Positions 7,901 to 15,844 of a stretch of 36,365 nucleotides of DNA are shown piece after piece (position 1 is the stretch's first letter; every line of letters begins with the position of its first letter). The stretch covers positions 1 through 36,365 of the forward strand of contig PBSR01000063.1 in the NCBI GenBank assembly GCA_002726335.1, given 5' to 3'. The DNA is from Gemmatimonadaceae bacterium. Its GTDB lineage: Bacteria; Latescibacterota; UBA2968; UBA8231. The notes beneath the pieces were generated by a model. That model was not told the DNA's origin, ran no database searches, and worked only from the letters and a program-made list of their open reading frames with translations. The position numbers were made by a program, and so were the translations under genes.

Positions 7901-9660
7901 GGTTCGTCTGGCGTGGCGCTCCGCTGTGGCAGCAGGCGCAGCCGACCGTTGATCGACGACAGAACGTCGGTGATGTTCTTCTTGTGTCCGGCGCGCAGCT
8001 TCTCCCACTCGTGGCCGAACAGCTGCGGGTCTGCCAGGGCCCTTGCCAACGTCGCATTGAGCATGGCGCTCTGCCGGGCGATGTTGCCCACGTTTACCTT
8101 GTCCGGCGTATCGAGCGGACTGTCGATGATCATCCGCCGGTCCGTCGTCGTGATCATGCTGAGCGTGACGACCCCCGTGTTCAAAGGGACGTAGGCATTC
8201 TCACGGTAGGTGTTGAAGTCCAGGTACGAGTCCCAGGACAGGCCCTTGATGGGGCTGATGAGGTTGACCATCGCCGTCGGCTCCCGTCCCAGCTCCGCGG
8301 CGGCATCCGCAGCATGGTGCATCAGACTGCGCCCCATGGGCACGTAGAACTTGCGATGCGCCGGCGCCCGGGCGCTGTGGACGAAGCCGACCTGGTCGGA
8401 ACGACTCGACAGATCGATGGCGATGAAGAGCTCGAGGCTCAGGCTGTCAGGCTCGAGGCGGATGCCGATGGAGTCCGGAACGATACGGCGGAGCTTGAGC
8501 TGGGCTTGCAGGCGCTCGAGATCTAACCCGTCGAATGCCTGCCCGCCTCCGGCTGTGGGGCGAAGGCGTACGCCGAGCGTGTCGAGAGACAGACCGCGGG
8601 CCGAGGTCTCCTCGACCAGCCGACTCACATTCAGAGAATCGGCAACGAAGCGCTTCGGCATGCGACCCTTGAATGGCGCCAGGACCCTCGCATGTTTCTG
8701 GAAGAAGGCGAAGACGCCGCGCTCCTGTTGGAAATGCGAGCCCGAAGCCAGCAGCACGACGGTTCGCCCCGGGGGGTGATCGCGCAGGTACCGGGCAAAC
8801 TCAAGCAGCGCCGCAACCCCGGCCGTGCTCTCGGCCCCAGGTGTGGCTGCGGGCACGACCGAGATGCCGTCATAGTATGACTGCACGGCGACGATCTCGT
8901 CCTTCAGCACGGGATCCACGCCAGGCACCGTTCCCCACACGTTCCATGTGGTGCGCGTTTCGTAATCCATGCGCGCCTGCAGAAGAACCTGCAGCTCGCC
9001 GTCGCCCAGCTCCTGCCGCAGGGCGAGGGCGGCCTGGCGACCCAGCCAGAAGCGCGGCACATCCACCGGGGTCCAGGACCACTTGTTGCGGGCCTCGAAG
9101 AGGGTGGTCTCTTCGGGTTCGATGAAGATGATCGCCGCCGCACCGAGGGCGGCGGCGTTCTTCCAGTTCTTCCAGCTGTTGAACTCGAGCATGACGATGG
9201 CGCCGAACATCTGGTGACCATCGAAGTCCACGTGCTCGCCATGTCCGCCGTAGAACAGGTTGCCGGCGATCCCTTCAGGTCCCGTCGTATTCGTCCGCAC
9301 GAGGTTGGGCCACAGAGACAGCAGTGGCATGGTGCGGGGCTCGGCGCCATCGAGAATCGACATCGATGCGCCCTTGTCGATGGGCACCGCCAGATCGTAG
9401 GGATCCCGCGTTACCCCCTCGACGCCGGCATTCTTCAACTCCCGCTCGATCAGGTCGGCAGCATATCGATCCCCGGCGTATCCCGGCAGACGGGAGCCGT
9501 TGGACGACAACTCCCGCACGGTCATCGAGATCCGGTCAAAGGCCTCCGGATCGATGTCCCCCTTCCCCGCCGCGGGCAGCACGACCCACAGGCCGAGACC
9601 GCAGACGATGGCAACCCAGATGGGCCTGATCAACGGGCTGTCAGATCCAGAAGATGGCAT
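4984..9660 (-). CDS. M28-like ectodomain fused to FtsX/MacB-type permease
   Basis: A 1558-aa envelope protein. An N-terminal membrane anchor (about 12-32) is followed by a PA-like and M28-aminopeptidase-like region (35-330), a long mixed region, and a carboxypeptidase-regulatory-like beta domain (585-635). Three membrane helices follow (850-868, 884-900, 908-930). The C-terminal half has the MacB/FtsX plan: helix 978-996, an extracytoplasmic domain (1000-1265), then three helices with the FtsX signatures ERFREIGVYSSVG (1295-1307) and YPARAASQMAVPDVVR (1378-1393). The M28 zinc ligands are not conserved: the HxD, DN and EE positions read YYD (262-264), ST (278-279) and SH (308-309). The domain may therefore bind rather than cleave. 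The gene overlaps the upstream permease by 20 bp. No LolD/MacB-type ATPase is encoded in the window. Confidence 0.82.
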   Translation of the reverse strand: MPSSGSDSPLIRPIWVAIVCGLGLWVVLPAAGKGDIDPEAFDRISMTVRELSSNGSRLPGYAGDRYAADLIERELKNAGVEGVTRDPYDLAVPIDKGASMSILDGAEPRTMPLLSLWPNLVRTNTTGPEGIAGNLFYGGHGEHVDFDGHQMFGAIVMLEFNSWKNWKNAAALGAAAIIFIEPEETTLFEARNKWSWTPVDVPRFWLGRQAALALRQELGDGELQVLLQARMDYETRTTWNVWGTVPGVDPVLKDEIVAVQSYYDGISVVPAATPGAESTAGVAALLEFARYLRDHPPGRTVVLLASGSHFQQERGVFAFFQKHARVLAPFKGRMPKRFVADSLNVSRLVEETSARGLSLDTLGVRLRPTAGGGQAFDGLDLERLQAQLKLRRIVPDSIGIRLEPDSLSLELFIAIDLSSRSDQVGFVHSARAPAHRKFYVPMGRSLMHHAADAAAELGREPTAMVNLISPIKGLSWDSYLDFNTYRENAYVPLNTGVVTLSMITTTDRRMIIDSPLDTPDKVNVGNIARQSAMLNATLARALADPQLFGHEWEKLRAGHKKNITDVLSSINGRLRLLPQRSATPDEPVPGATVVVMNDRFQNMWRPRIHIADEDGNYQVDGLEKFKTQVRGYLVDPETGDITYSTDHGERAQKLGAFEQTLSKAETVWTTILFESASLEIHDRVHAAYHFTYGNYSKDQKVLDKRGAVPRQYGFVMGDWDEQMMVLYGVPGDSLRLVDDSVVLLNNEGAIDELTGQGQGFDMRLARMIPFVSLQSMKDMWRLDEARIERMRSFAIENPRLDALHSRSWQALQKAEMAMENLQWARYAKYIREALGLEYRAYPDVRGTQNDIIVGLVFFVALLVPAAFFAERLLFAAPEVHKQLAWFAAILLTIWLILAQVHPAFELAHPVIVLLALMVMVMAFYVISLIVGRFNAFMTDLQQRAAGTASGDLSRSGTAYVAFMLGISNMRRRVTRTGLTLATITILTFTVLSFTSFKPSIQFIGFEKDWKPPYSGILFHDVNWWTWEPTHYDYLESHFAESGTLSPRTWLTMGFDGEGYIPMRLEDREADGLGVLGLSPQEPGVTGIDGTLMGGRWFAESNEESVILSDLLARQLDVSIEAVARGEGPEVRIFGNPWKVIGVFDSQAFDASPDLNNEPMTPAQEQFIQFNMPGMDQMFMLNDVFFEEDIEITYEHIPASRLAIVPYGRLESMGAELRSVAVRFDEGADARELIESYLSRSGFRLFVGMPDDDGTMRTYSYSSIGATSMEGLGALMIPMLIAALIVLNTMMGAVYERFREIGVYSSVGLAPVHISFLFIAESCVYGVLGVVIGYILGQVGAKMLILFDLVGGVSLNYSSTSAIGSALLVIVVVLVSSIYPARAASQMAVPDVVRRWQLPDPDGDVWRFPFPFTVNVNAIESLCGFLQNYFGSYGHESVGKMYTERTRIVTEESPDGRTYAVQLLLWLAPFDMGVSQYLQFTTSKTDNPSILEIQFYIERVSGPVAFWQRLNLGFMLELRKQFLVWQTLKTEIQQEHTDHCRRVAVAAEDLELDVSETVL

Positions 9661-11806
9661 TGCTTACCATCCCGGTAAGGTAGTCGACGACGAGAAAGCC
9701 GCCCGTGATCAGCATGCGCCCGGCGATCATGCCGAGGAAGAAATAGCGACTGCGGGCGAACAGCGTCGCGCCACCGTACTTCAGAATCGTCACTTTGATG
9801 AGCCAGGCGAGGAAGACACTGAACCACATCCAGTCGACGAGCCAGCTGGTCATGATCGGGAAACCGATCGGATGCAGGGGCCACCACAGAAACCGTTGAC
9901 GCAGCCAGGTGAGAGCCAGCATGGCACCGGCGCCGACGCCGACGAAGCTCATGCCTTCCCAGTACACACCTTCTGCCTCCTCGATATTCAGCGCCGCCGT
10001 CTTGTAGATGATGGTCGGCATGTTCTTGAAGAACCAGCCATTGGAGTTGATGCCCCCGTCGCGGTAGCCGAGAGACATGACGGTGAACAGCGAGCCCGTC
10101 ACGCCGAGGAGGATGGCGATGACGATGGCCCAGAACACGATACGGCGGCTGCTGCGATTCATCCCTTCGATCAGCTTCAGGCCATTGGCTATGACACCCA
10201 TGAGGAAGACGCGGATGTCGGCCCCGAAGATGTAGCCCATGGAGAAATTGGCCGTCGCCGTGGCGCCGAGCAGCTTCGAGCCGAGGCCGTAGACCATGAA
10301 GTCGGGTGCGATCATCGGCGAGATGATGGCGGCGATGCCGGACTCGGCCACGACCCGGGACAGGCCTGTGAAGATGATCATGGCAAGGAATACGAACAGG
10401 GACGCCGCCCACAGTGGTGTGCCGAGAAATACGAACCAGCCGATCATGACCACCGTGCCGATCAGGCAACCTGCCACAGCCGACCGGTAGGTCATGATTT
10501 CATCGTCGTCGCTGAGCTCTGAGTCCTGTCCGAGGAACTTCTTCAGTACCTGGGCGAGGTGCTCACGACCAACCCAGAGGCCGATGCCGACGAAGACGAT
10601 CAGTGCCCCCAGGCCCTGGTAGTTGAGCAGTTCCGATGTGGACACCGCCCAGACGTCCTGCTGCTTGGTCACACCGTTGGCGACGAAGAACATCTTCTCC
10701 ACCTTGGAGAACAGGGCAAACCCCCAGATCCCGAGGGCGATATCCGGCCCGATCAGGTAGGAGAAGCCGAGCACGGCGAAGCTGATCGTCATGTTGATCG
10801 ACTGGCCGAAGCCGATGGGGAAGCTCCACGCCGTGGGAATCAGCGGCCAACCCGCAAGATACTTGTTGAGTCCGGTGAACAGACCCACGAGAATGGGCAG
10901 CGATGCACCGGCCCACACGACCCCGTTCTTGAAGAAGGGATTGACCACCTGATCGGGGTCCTCGCCGCGGATCATCGCCTGCGGCACTTGCACCAGCGGG
11001 TACGACAGGCGTTCCCGGTCCATCCACTGGCGGCGCAGGATGACTGCCAGGCAGACCATCGTCAGATACAGAGCCAGCAGGAAGACGCCCCACATGGCCA
11101 TCGGTCGCAGCCAGATCCCCCAGGGAATCGAGAATTCCTTGGTGCCGAAGCCCTCGTAGAAGTCCCGGTTCTCCGTCCCGTCGTCGAGCATGATCGCGTC
11201 GGGCAGGACGGGGAACAGGATCTCCGCCCATTTGTTCTCGGGACTGGCGTAATAGAACACGCCGGTGATGGCGGGCAGAATCGTCTCGCATAACCCCATG
11301 GTCGCCAGGGACGCGACGACGATGAGCATGATGTAGACGACGATCAGCTCACTGCGATTCAGTGCCAGATTGCGGCCCATCCCCGCCAGGACCGTGTTTG
11401 CCGCCAGAGAGAGGATGAGGAAACTGGAGAACAGCACACCCGGCGAATACAGATACAATGCGTCAAAGGGCGAGAAATGAACGGCCCAGACGGCGGCGAG
11501 CAGGATGGTGACCCCACCCGACAGGATCCAGTGCCTGGCCGTCAGCTTGTAGAGCGAGTTGAGGAAGCCGACGAGTACGAGAAACAGGAAGATCGCCCCC
11601 GGTGTGCTGAAATCGAGGGTCATGTAGCTGCCCTTGATCACCGTGTCGGCATAGTTGGAGCCGACGCCGAGGAAGAACGAGAGGAATGCGCCGACGGCGA
11701 GAGCTCGCAGCGTCAGGGGCTGGTGGCTCTCGGCCTCTTCGCGGGTGACGGATGCACCGCGCATCGACAGGTACCGTCGAAAGTCGCCGGGAAGCCCGAT
11801 ATTCAT
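9641..11806 (-). CDS. DUF6785-family OPT-like permease
   Basis: A 721-aa membrane protein with about 14 hydrophobic segments and no large insert. LNRSELIVVYIMLIV (149-163) and WMDRERLSYPLVQVP (261-275) match what I know of the DUF6785/DUF6784 proteins, which resemble the oligopeptide transporter superfamily. The same two regions align with LKRQEIFLL and SDRERLPFP in the 891-aa protein encoded two genes downstream, so this operon carries two divergent members. The start at 11806 overlaps the preceding SDR stop as ATGA, indicating translational coupling. A Met at residue 15 is an alternative start. Function is unknown; import of peptides or metal-ligand complexes is the family-based guess. Confidence 0.82.
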   Translation of the reverse strand: MNIGLPGDFRRYLSMRGASVTREEAESHQPLTLRALAVGAFLSFFLGVGSNYADTVIKGSYMTLDFSTPGAIFLFLVLVGFLNSLYKLTARHWILSGGVTILLAAVWAVHFSPFDALYLYSPGVLFSSFLILSLAANTVLAGMGRNLALNRSELIVVYIMLIVVASLATMGLCETILPAITGVFYYASPENKWAEILFPVLPDAIMLDDGTENRDFYEGFGTKEFSIPWGIWLRPMAMWGVFLLALYLTMVCLAVILRRQWMDRERLSYPLVQVPQAMIRGEDPDQVVNPFFKNGVVWAGASLPILVGLFTGLNKYLAGWPLIPTAWSFPIGFGQSINMTISFAVLGFSYLIGPDIALGIWGFALFSKVEKMFFVANGVTKQQDVWAVSTSELLNYQGLGALIVFVGIGLWVGREHLAQVLKKFLGQDSELSDDDEIMTYRSAVAGCLIGTVVMIGWFVFLGTPLWAASLFVFLAMIIFTGLSRVVAESGIAAIISPMIAPDFMVYGLGSKLLGATATANFSMGYIFGADIRVFLMGVIANGLKLIEGMNRSSRRIVFWAIVIAILLGVTGSLFTVMSLGYRDGGINSNGWFFKNMPTIIYKTAALNIEEAEGVYWEGMSFVGVGAGAMLALTWLRQRFLWWPLHPIGFPIMTSWLVDWMWFSVFLAWLIKVTILKYGGATLFARSRYFFLGMIAGRMLITGGFLVVDYLTGMVSNAIFWI

Positions 11807-12525
11807 CCCGATACCCGTCGACGGTAGAACTCGTCCCAGTCACGTGTCGGCTCGAAACCCAGCAACCGACGTGCCTTGTCGGTGTTGTACTTCCCCGGTC
11901 CGGTGTAGGACAGCATGTTGAACAGCTGAAAGTTGCCGGGCAGCGAGGGCACCTCGAGGGCGAGGCGGCAGACGTGCTGAAGATCTTCCCAGATGACGAC
12001 GAAAGGCGGTGTATCCGTCGGCTCGGTGCAGGGCGTCTCCGGTGCCGGACCCAGACCATTAAAAACGAAGTAGGCCGTGTGCATGCCGTGCTTCTGCGAG
12101 AACACGCGGCAGATCTCGGCACTCAGCCACTTGGTAATGCTGTAGTGTCCGGTGCCAGGGGCCGCGGGGGCATCGTCAACGCCAAAATCACTGTCGTAGG
12201 AAGAGCGTACCGCCTGCGGCCCCGAGTGGATGATCCTCCGGATCCCCAGTTCGACGGCGGCACGCATCACATTCCAGGCGCCGATCGTATTCACCTGGAA
12301 ACTGTCGACCGGATCGTTGCGCACGACGGTGAAGTTCATGATCGCGTCACAGCCGCGCGCCGCCTCCAGGACCTGCGCATAGTCGCGCACATCGACGTGA
12401 TCGATGTCGATCCCCTCCGGGTGCGGCTGGACGTCAGCCTGGCGCAGGTCGTAGTGATCGACAAGTCCCGGCGTCAGATGGGGACCGATCAGACCCGACG
12501 CACCGAGGAAGAGTACTCGCTTCAT
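11803..12525 (-). CDS. extended SDR, NAD-dependent epimerase/dehydratase-like
   Basis: A 240-aa Rossmann protein of the NAD-dependent epimerase/dehydratase class, probably acting on a sugar or sugar nucleotide in the cytoplasm. The nucleotide-binding motif GASGLIG is at 8-14, the D-V-R-D segment at 45-48 is typical after beta 3, and the catalytic pair Tyr128/Lys132 (YSITK) is intact. At 240 aa it is shorter than the usual 300-340 aa, so the C-terminal substrate domain is reduced. It overlaps both neighbours by four bases and sits between a degenerate SDR and the DUF6785 permease. Such short SDRs often process the substrate of a co-encoded transporter, but the substrate cannot be read from the sequence. 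Confidence 0.85.
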   Translation of the reverse strand: MKRVLFLGASGLIGPHLTPGLVDHYDLRQADVQPHPEGIDIDHVDVRDYAQVLEAARGCDAIMNFTVVRNDPVDSFQVNTIGAWNVMRAAVELGIRRIIHSGPQAVRSSYDSDFGVDDAPAAPGTGHYSITKWLSAEICRVFSQKHGMHTAYFVFNGLGPAPETPCTEPTDTPPFVVIWEDLQHVCRLALEVPSLPGNFQLFNMLSYTGPGKYNTDKARRLLGFEPTRDWDEFYRRRVSG

Positions 12526-13238
12526 CCCGGCCCCCAGCAGTCACTGAAATTGTGCACGGGGTCAAAACCGAGAGCTCTGGCGCCGTCGAGCAGAAATCTG
12601 GGATGGGGCGGGCGCGAGCAGATATGATAGACCGTCCAGCGCGATTGCCAGTTGAGTTGCGCGCTGCTGTCCCGGTGTACGGCCAGGTTCACGGCGGTCG
12701 AGGCGTCCCGAGGATCGAGCCACATCAGGTCGGGCGCTTCGTCTGCGGCCACATCTTCCTCGCGGCGCAGGCGCCCCAGGCGCAATACGGTAACCGATAC
12801 GGCCCGCTCCCGGGCAAACTCACGGGTCACCTGCTCCGCCAGATGGCGTGACAGGGTCGCCATCTCCGTGCCCGGATCAGGTCGCCATTGCTCGGAGATG
12901 TAGCGGTCTTCGGGAATCGTGGCGAACAGTTCGAGAGTGCTGCAGTAGACGAAGCGTTGGACGCCGGCCTGGATGGCCGCATCCAGCAGTACGTGCATAC
13001 CCCGCGTGGCCTCGTCCAGCGCCGCCCGCTCGGCGTCGTTGCCGATGGCGGTGGCGGCAGCCGTCAGGGGCACGCCCGTGTGAACGACGGCATCGACGCC
13101 CCGGACAGCCCCCCAGATTGTGCTGGCATCGGTGAGGTCTGTGCCTGCAGGCAAGCTGCGAACCTGATGCGTGTCGGCAAGGGCTTGGTCCAGCTCGCCG
13201 CCGAGAGGGCCGCTATCCTCCGTCAGCAGGATCCGCAT
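12522..13238 (-). CDS. degenerate extended SDR (epimerase-like)
   Basis: A 238-aa protein related to NAD-dependent epimerases and to its downstream neighbour, but with key residues lost. The first glycine of GxxGxxG is Glu7 (TEDSGPLG, residues 6-13). At the YxxxK position the aligned residues are Ala127 and Arg131 (ATLSR). The overall fold signals remain (VDAVVHTG, RFVYCSTLELF). The start is the ATG at 13238, preceded by GGAG; a longer in-frame start at 13289 has no ribosome site. It is the first gene of the five-gene coupled set and overlaps the next by ATGA. It may be a non-catalytic partner of the intact SDR, or use another mechanism. Confidence 0.78.
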   Translation of the reverse strand: MRILLTEDSGPLGGELDQALADTHQVRSLPAGTDLTDASTIWGAVRGVDAVVHTGVPLTAAATAIGNDAERAALDEATRGMHVLLDAAIQAGVQRFVYCSTLELFATIPEDRYISEQWRPDPGTEMATLSRHLAEQVTREFARERAVSVTVLRLGRLRREEDVAADEAPDLMWLDPRDASTAVNLAVHRDSSAQLNWQSRWTVYHICSRPPHPRFLLDGARALGFDPVHNFSDCWGPG

Positions 13239-13343
13239 GAGAGGCGACACTCCGTTGCAGGTCGGGAATCGTTCGTCTCGGGGGAGCAACGATACCGGAT
13301 CTCGCCAGCGATTGTCAAGGGTGAGACAGGGCGCCGATCCGGC

Positions 13344-14447
13344 TCAGTCGTCGAGTTGTCCCGGCTGCAGTCCCGTGGGAATCATGGCCGGCTGCTCACA
13401 GGTGCTGCTCAGTTCGACAAAGGCGCCGCTCTGCTGGGCTTCGTGGAAGGCGTGCATCAGGTCGAGGACGTGGAAGGTCAGATCGCCGTTGGCCCGGTGG
13501 GGCCGGCCCGAGCGCAGGGCATGGGCCATATCGGCCACACCGATGCTGCGCGAGTTCTCCTCGTTGGGATGGGTCAGGGGGATCTCGGCCCAGTCCTTGC
13601 GTCCCAATTTGACCTGCACGGGACCGCCGAAGGTGTTGGGATTCGGCACCGACATGGAGCCCTCCGTGCCGTAGATCTCGATGCAGGGCAGCTGGCCTCC
13701 CCAGACGTCGAAGCTGGTCGTGATCGTGCCGATGGCGCCGTTGGCAAACTGCATCGTGCCCGCCACGTGGGTGGGCACATCCACCGTGATCTTCTCACCG
13801 TACTTCGGCTTGCTCGTGATCGTGCGCTCCGGGAAGGTGACCCGGGTCATGCCCGAGGCACGCTGCACCGGCCCCATCAGGAAGACGAGGGCTGTCAGGT
13901 AGTACGGCCCCATATCGAACATGGGACCGCCCCCGGCTTTGTAGTAGAACTCCGGATCGGGGTGCCAGCTCTCATGGCCACGCCCCATCATGAAAGCCGA
14001 AGCCGCCACCGGCTCGCCGATCCAGCCATCGTCGATGAGCTTGCGGCACGTCTGGATGCCGCCTCCGAGGAAGGTGTCAGGCGCGCCGCCCAGCAGGCAG
14101 CCCTGGGCCTTGGCCAGGTCGACGAGGCGTTTGCCATCCTCCCGGCTGACAGCGAGGGGCTTTTCATTGTACGCCGACTTCCCCGCCTGCAGTGCCGCCG
14201 CCGCCACATCGTGATGGGCTGCCGGAATCGTCAGATTGACGACGATATCAATGGTCTCGTCCGCCAGCAGTTCGTCAACAGAACAGGCCCGCAGCACATC
14301 GAACTCCTCGGCCCGGGCCTGGGCCCTCGACAGGTCGATGTCGGCGCAGGCCGCCACGTTCAGAATGGGCCAGTCCCCGGCGATCTTCAGATATGCGCCG
14401 CTGATGGCACCGCATCCCACGATGCCGATGTTCGTCTTGTCCTTCAC
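13344..14447 (-). CDS. Gfo/Idh/MocA family oxidoreductase
   Basis: A 367-aa NAD(P)-dependent oxidoreductase of the glucose-fructose oxidoreductase / inositol dehydrogenase type. The Rossmann motif [10 protein letters not shown] is at 8-17. The conserved EKP (Glu95-Lys96-Pro97) supplies the catalytic lysine, and [12 protein letters not shown] (172-183) is the conserved substrate-domain segment. It probably oxidises a sugar or cyclitol in the cytoplasm. Translation starts at GTG (14447), preceded by GAGG at good spacing. The gene is divergent from the amidohydrolase across a 131-bp gap that contains a 16-bp perfect palindrome, so both may answer to one repressor. Confidence 0.92.
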   Translation of the reverse strand: MKDKTNIGIVGCGAISGAYLKIAGDWPILNVAACADIDLSRAQARAEEFDVLRACSVDELLADETIDIVVNLTIPAAHHDVAAAALQAGKSAYNEKPLAVSREDGKRLVDLAKAQGCLLGGAPDTFLGGGIQTCRKLIDDGWIGEPVAASAFMMGRGHESWHPDPEFYYKAGGGPMFDMGPYYLTALVFLMGPVQRASGMTRVTFPERTITSKPKYGEKITVDVPTHVAGTMQFANGAIGTITTSFDVWGGQLPCIEIYGTEGSMSVPNPNTFGGPVQVKLGRKDWAEIPLTHPNEENSRSIGVADMAHALRSGRPHRANGDLTFHVLDLMHAFHEAQQSGAFVELSSTCEQPAMIPTGLQPGQLDD

Positions 14448-14549
14448 TTTGTCCGCCTCTCCTCGTCACTGCTGGTTGCATGTGGTGCCGGTCCCGGGAT
14501 TATTCTAAGCGGCATCCGGAATGGACGACAGGTCAGGGCGGTCTTCCCG

Positions 14550-14565
14550 GTGACCGATCGGTCAC
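14550..14565. promoter_or_regulatory. perfect 16-bp palindrome, candidate TetR-type operator
   Basis: GTGACCGATCGGTCAC is its own reverse complement. It lies in the divergent gap between a MocA-type oxidoreductase and an amidohydrolase, 14 bp upstream of the latter's ATG. A TAGATT (14567-14572) follows at once and could be a -10 element, which would put the palindrome in the promoter spacer. TGACC...GGTCA arms are common in TetR-family operators. No TetR gene is in the window, so the regulator is unknown. Confidence 0.5.
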
Positions 14566-14578
14566 GTAGATTGACTGC

Positions 14579-15844
14579 ATGAGCCACACAGCATTGGACA
14601 GCCTCGTTCTCCATGCCGGTCTGCTGGTGGACGGCACGGGCCGCAATACGCAAGCCGGTTACTCTCTGTGGCTCGAGGCGGGACGCATCCGGGGCGTCGG
14701 TGTTGCCCAGCAGATCGAACGGGATGCACCGCCCACAGCACAGCGCCTCGACCTCGGCGACGGCGCTTGCCTGGCCCCCGGCCTGATCGACGGACACACG
14801 CACCTGAGTCTGGCCGGCGACGGCCGCTCCTACGCCGAGATGTTCTCCGAATCCGACGAGATGATGGTCCTCACCGGGGCCCTGAACCTGCGCCGCCACC
14901 AGCAGGCGGGCATCACGACGATCCGTGAGCATGGCGCCCGCAACCTGGTGGGCTTCACGCTGAAGGAAGGGCTGGCCCGCGGTTACATCCCCGGTCCGCG
15001 GATGCTGGTATCCGGGCGGCCCATCACCTGCACCGACGGCCACTTTCATATGTGCAACGAGACCGCCGATGGCGAGGACGAGATCCGTGCCTCGGTTCGC
15101 CGACTCGTCGATGACGGGGCCGACTACATCAAGATCATGGCGTCGGGCGGCGGCACCGCCGGCACCGATCCGACCCGGGCCTCCTACTCGGCTGCTGAAC
15201 TGCACGCCGCCGTGCACGAAGCCCACCACTTCCATCGCCTCACAGCGGCCCACTGCCGGGCGAAGGAGTCGATGGTCCATGCGGTGGCGGCCGGCATCGA
15301 CCTGCTGGAACACGCCGAGTTTCTCGAGCCCGACGGAGAGCTCCACTTCGATCCGGATCTGGCGGCGAAGATGGCCGAAACCGGCGTCTGGATCAGCCCC
15401 ACACTGCAGGCCTGGTGTCGATGGCACGAGATCACGCGGCTGCGGTCCCGGCGCGATGCGGATGCTGCCACATCCGATGATCTCCAGGCGCTCGCAGCCC
15501 TGGAGCAACGGGCCGCCGGCCGACTGGACGTCATGCGACGCACCCTCGACGTCTGTGGCAAGGAACGTATCGTTCCCGGGACCGACTCCGGCGTCAGCGA
15601 CCTCACCTTCGGTCATCTCGACTACGACCTGCAGCTGCTCGTAGAGGTCGGCTTCACGCCGGCCGAAGCGCTGGAAGCGGCCACCCGGGTCAGCGCCGAT
15701 GCCATAGGTATGGCGGGTGAAGTCGGGACGCTGGAGGCGGGCCGGGTCGCCGACATCACCGTCTTCGGCAGCGATCCGACGCAGGACATCGCCGCCGTAT
15801 CAGATGTGGTGGCCGTGTTCCAGGCTGGTCAGCGCGTGCGCTGA
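14579..15844 (+). CDS. amidohydrolase superfamily protein, imidazolonepropionase/prolidase-like
   Basis: A 421-aa metal-dependent hydrolase. His73 and His75 come from GLIDGHTH, Lys185 (DYIKIMASGG) is the probable carboxylated bridging lysine, His225 (AAHC) and His245 (LEHAEF) are metal ligands, and Asp336 (PGTDSG) is the catalytic acid-base. The full set suggests an active binuclear enzyme that cleaves an amide, lactam or dipeptide bond. The N-terminal and C-terminal beta strands (GLLVDGTG and GRVADITVF) form the usual composite sheet. There is no signal peptide. It overlaps the convergent 171-aa gene by 16 bp. The substrate cannot be predicted beyond the Xaa-Pro dipeptidase / imidazolonepropionase-like clade. 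Confidence 0.9.
   Translation: MSHTALDSLVLHAGLLVDGTGRNTQAGYSLWLEAGRIRGVGVAQQIERDAPPTAQRLDLGDGACLAPGLIDGHTHLSLAGDGRSYAEMFSESDEMMVLTGALNLRRHQQAGITTIREHGARNLVGFTLKEGLARGYIPGPRMLVSGRPITCTDGHFHMCNETADGEDEIRASVRRLVDDGADYIKIMASGGGTAGTDPTRASYSAAELHAAVHEAHHFHRLTAAHCRAKESMVHAVAAGIDLLEHAEFLEPDGELHFDPDLAAKMAETGVWISPTLQAWCRWHEITRLRSRRDADAATSDDLQALAALEQRAAGRLDVMRRTLDVCGKERIVPGTDSGVSDLTFGHLDYDLQLLVEVGFTPAEALEAATRVSADAIGMAGEVGTLEAGRVADITVFGSDPTQDIAAVSDVVAVFQAGQRVR

Noticed and set aside
8570..9600. Active secreted aminopeptidase
   Set aside because: The M28-like fold is plausible but the HxD, DN and EE metal-binding positions are replaced, so catalytic activity is not claimed.
12888..14582. Long open + frame (564 codons) opposite the MocA oxidoreductase
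   Set aside because: The minus strand has a complete Gfo/Idh/MocA protein with EKP and GGGP motifs. The + frame shows only low-complexity His, Gly and Arg residues.
14444..15616. Open minus frame (390 codons) opposite the amidohydrolase
   Set aside because: All amidohydrolase metal ligands are on the + strand; the antisense frame has no motif and would overlap the start of the MocA gene.
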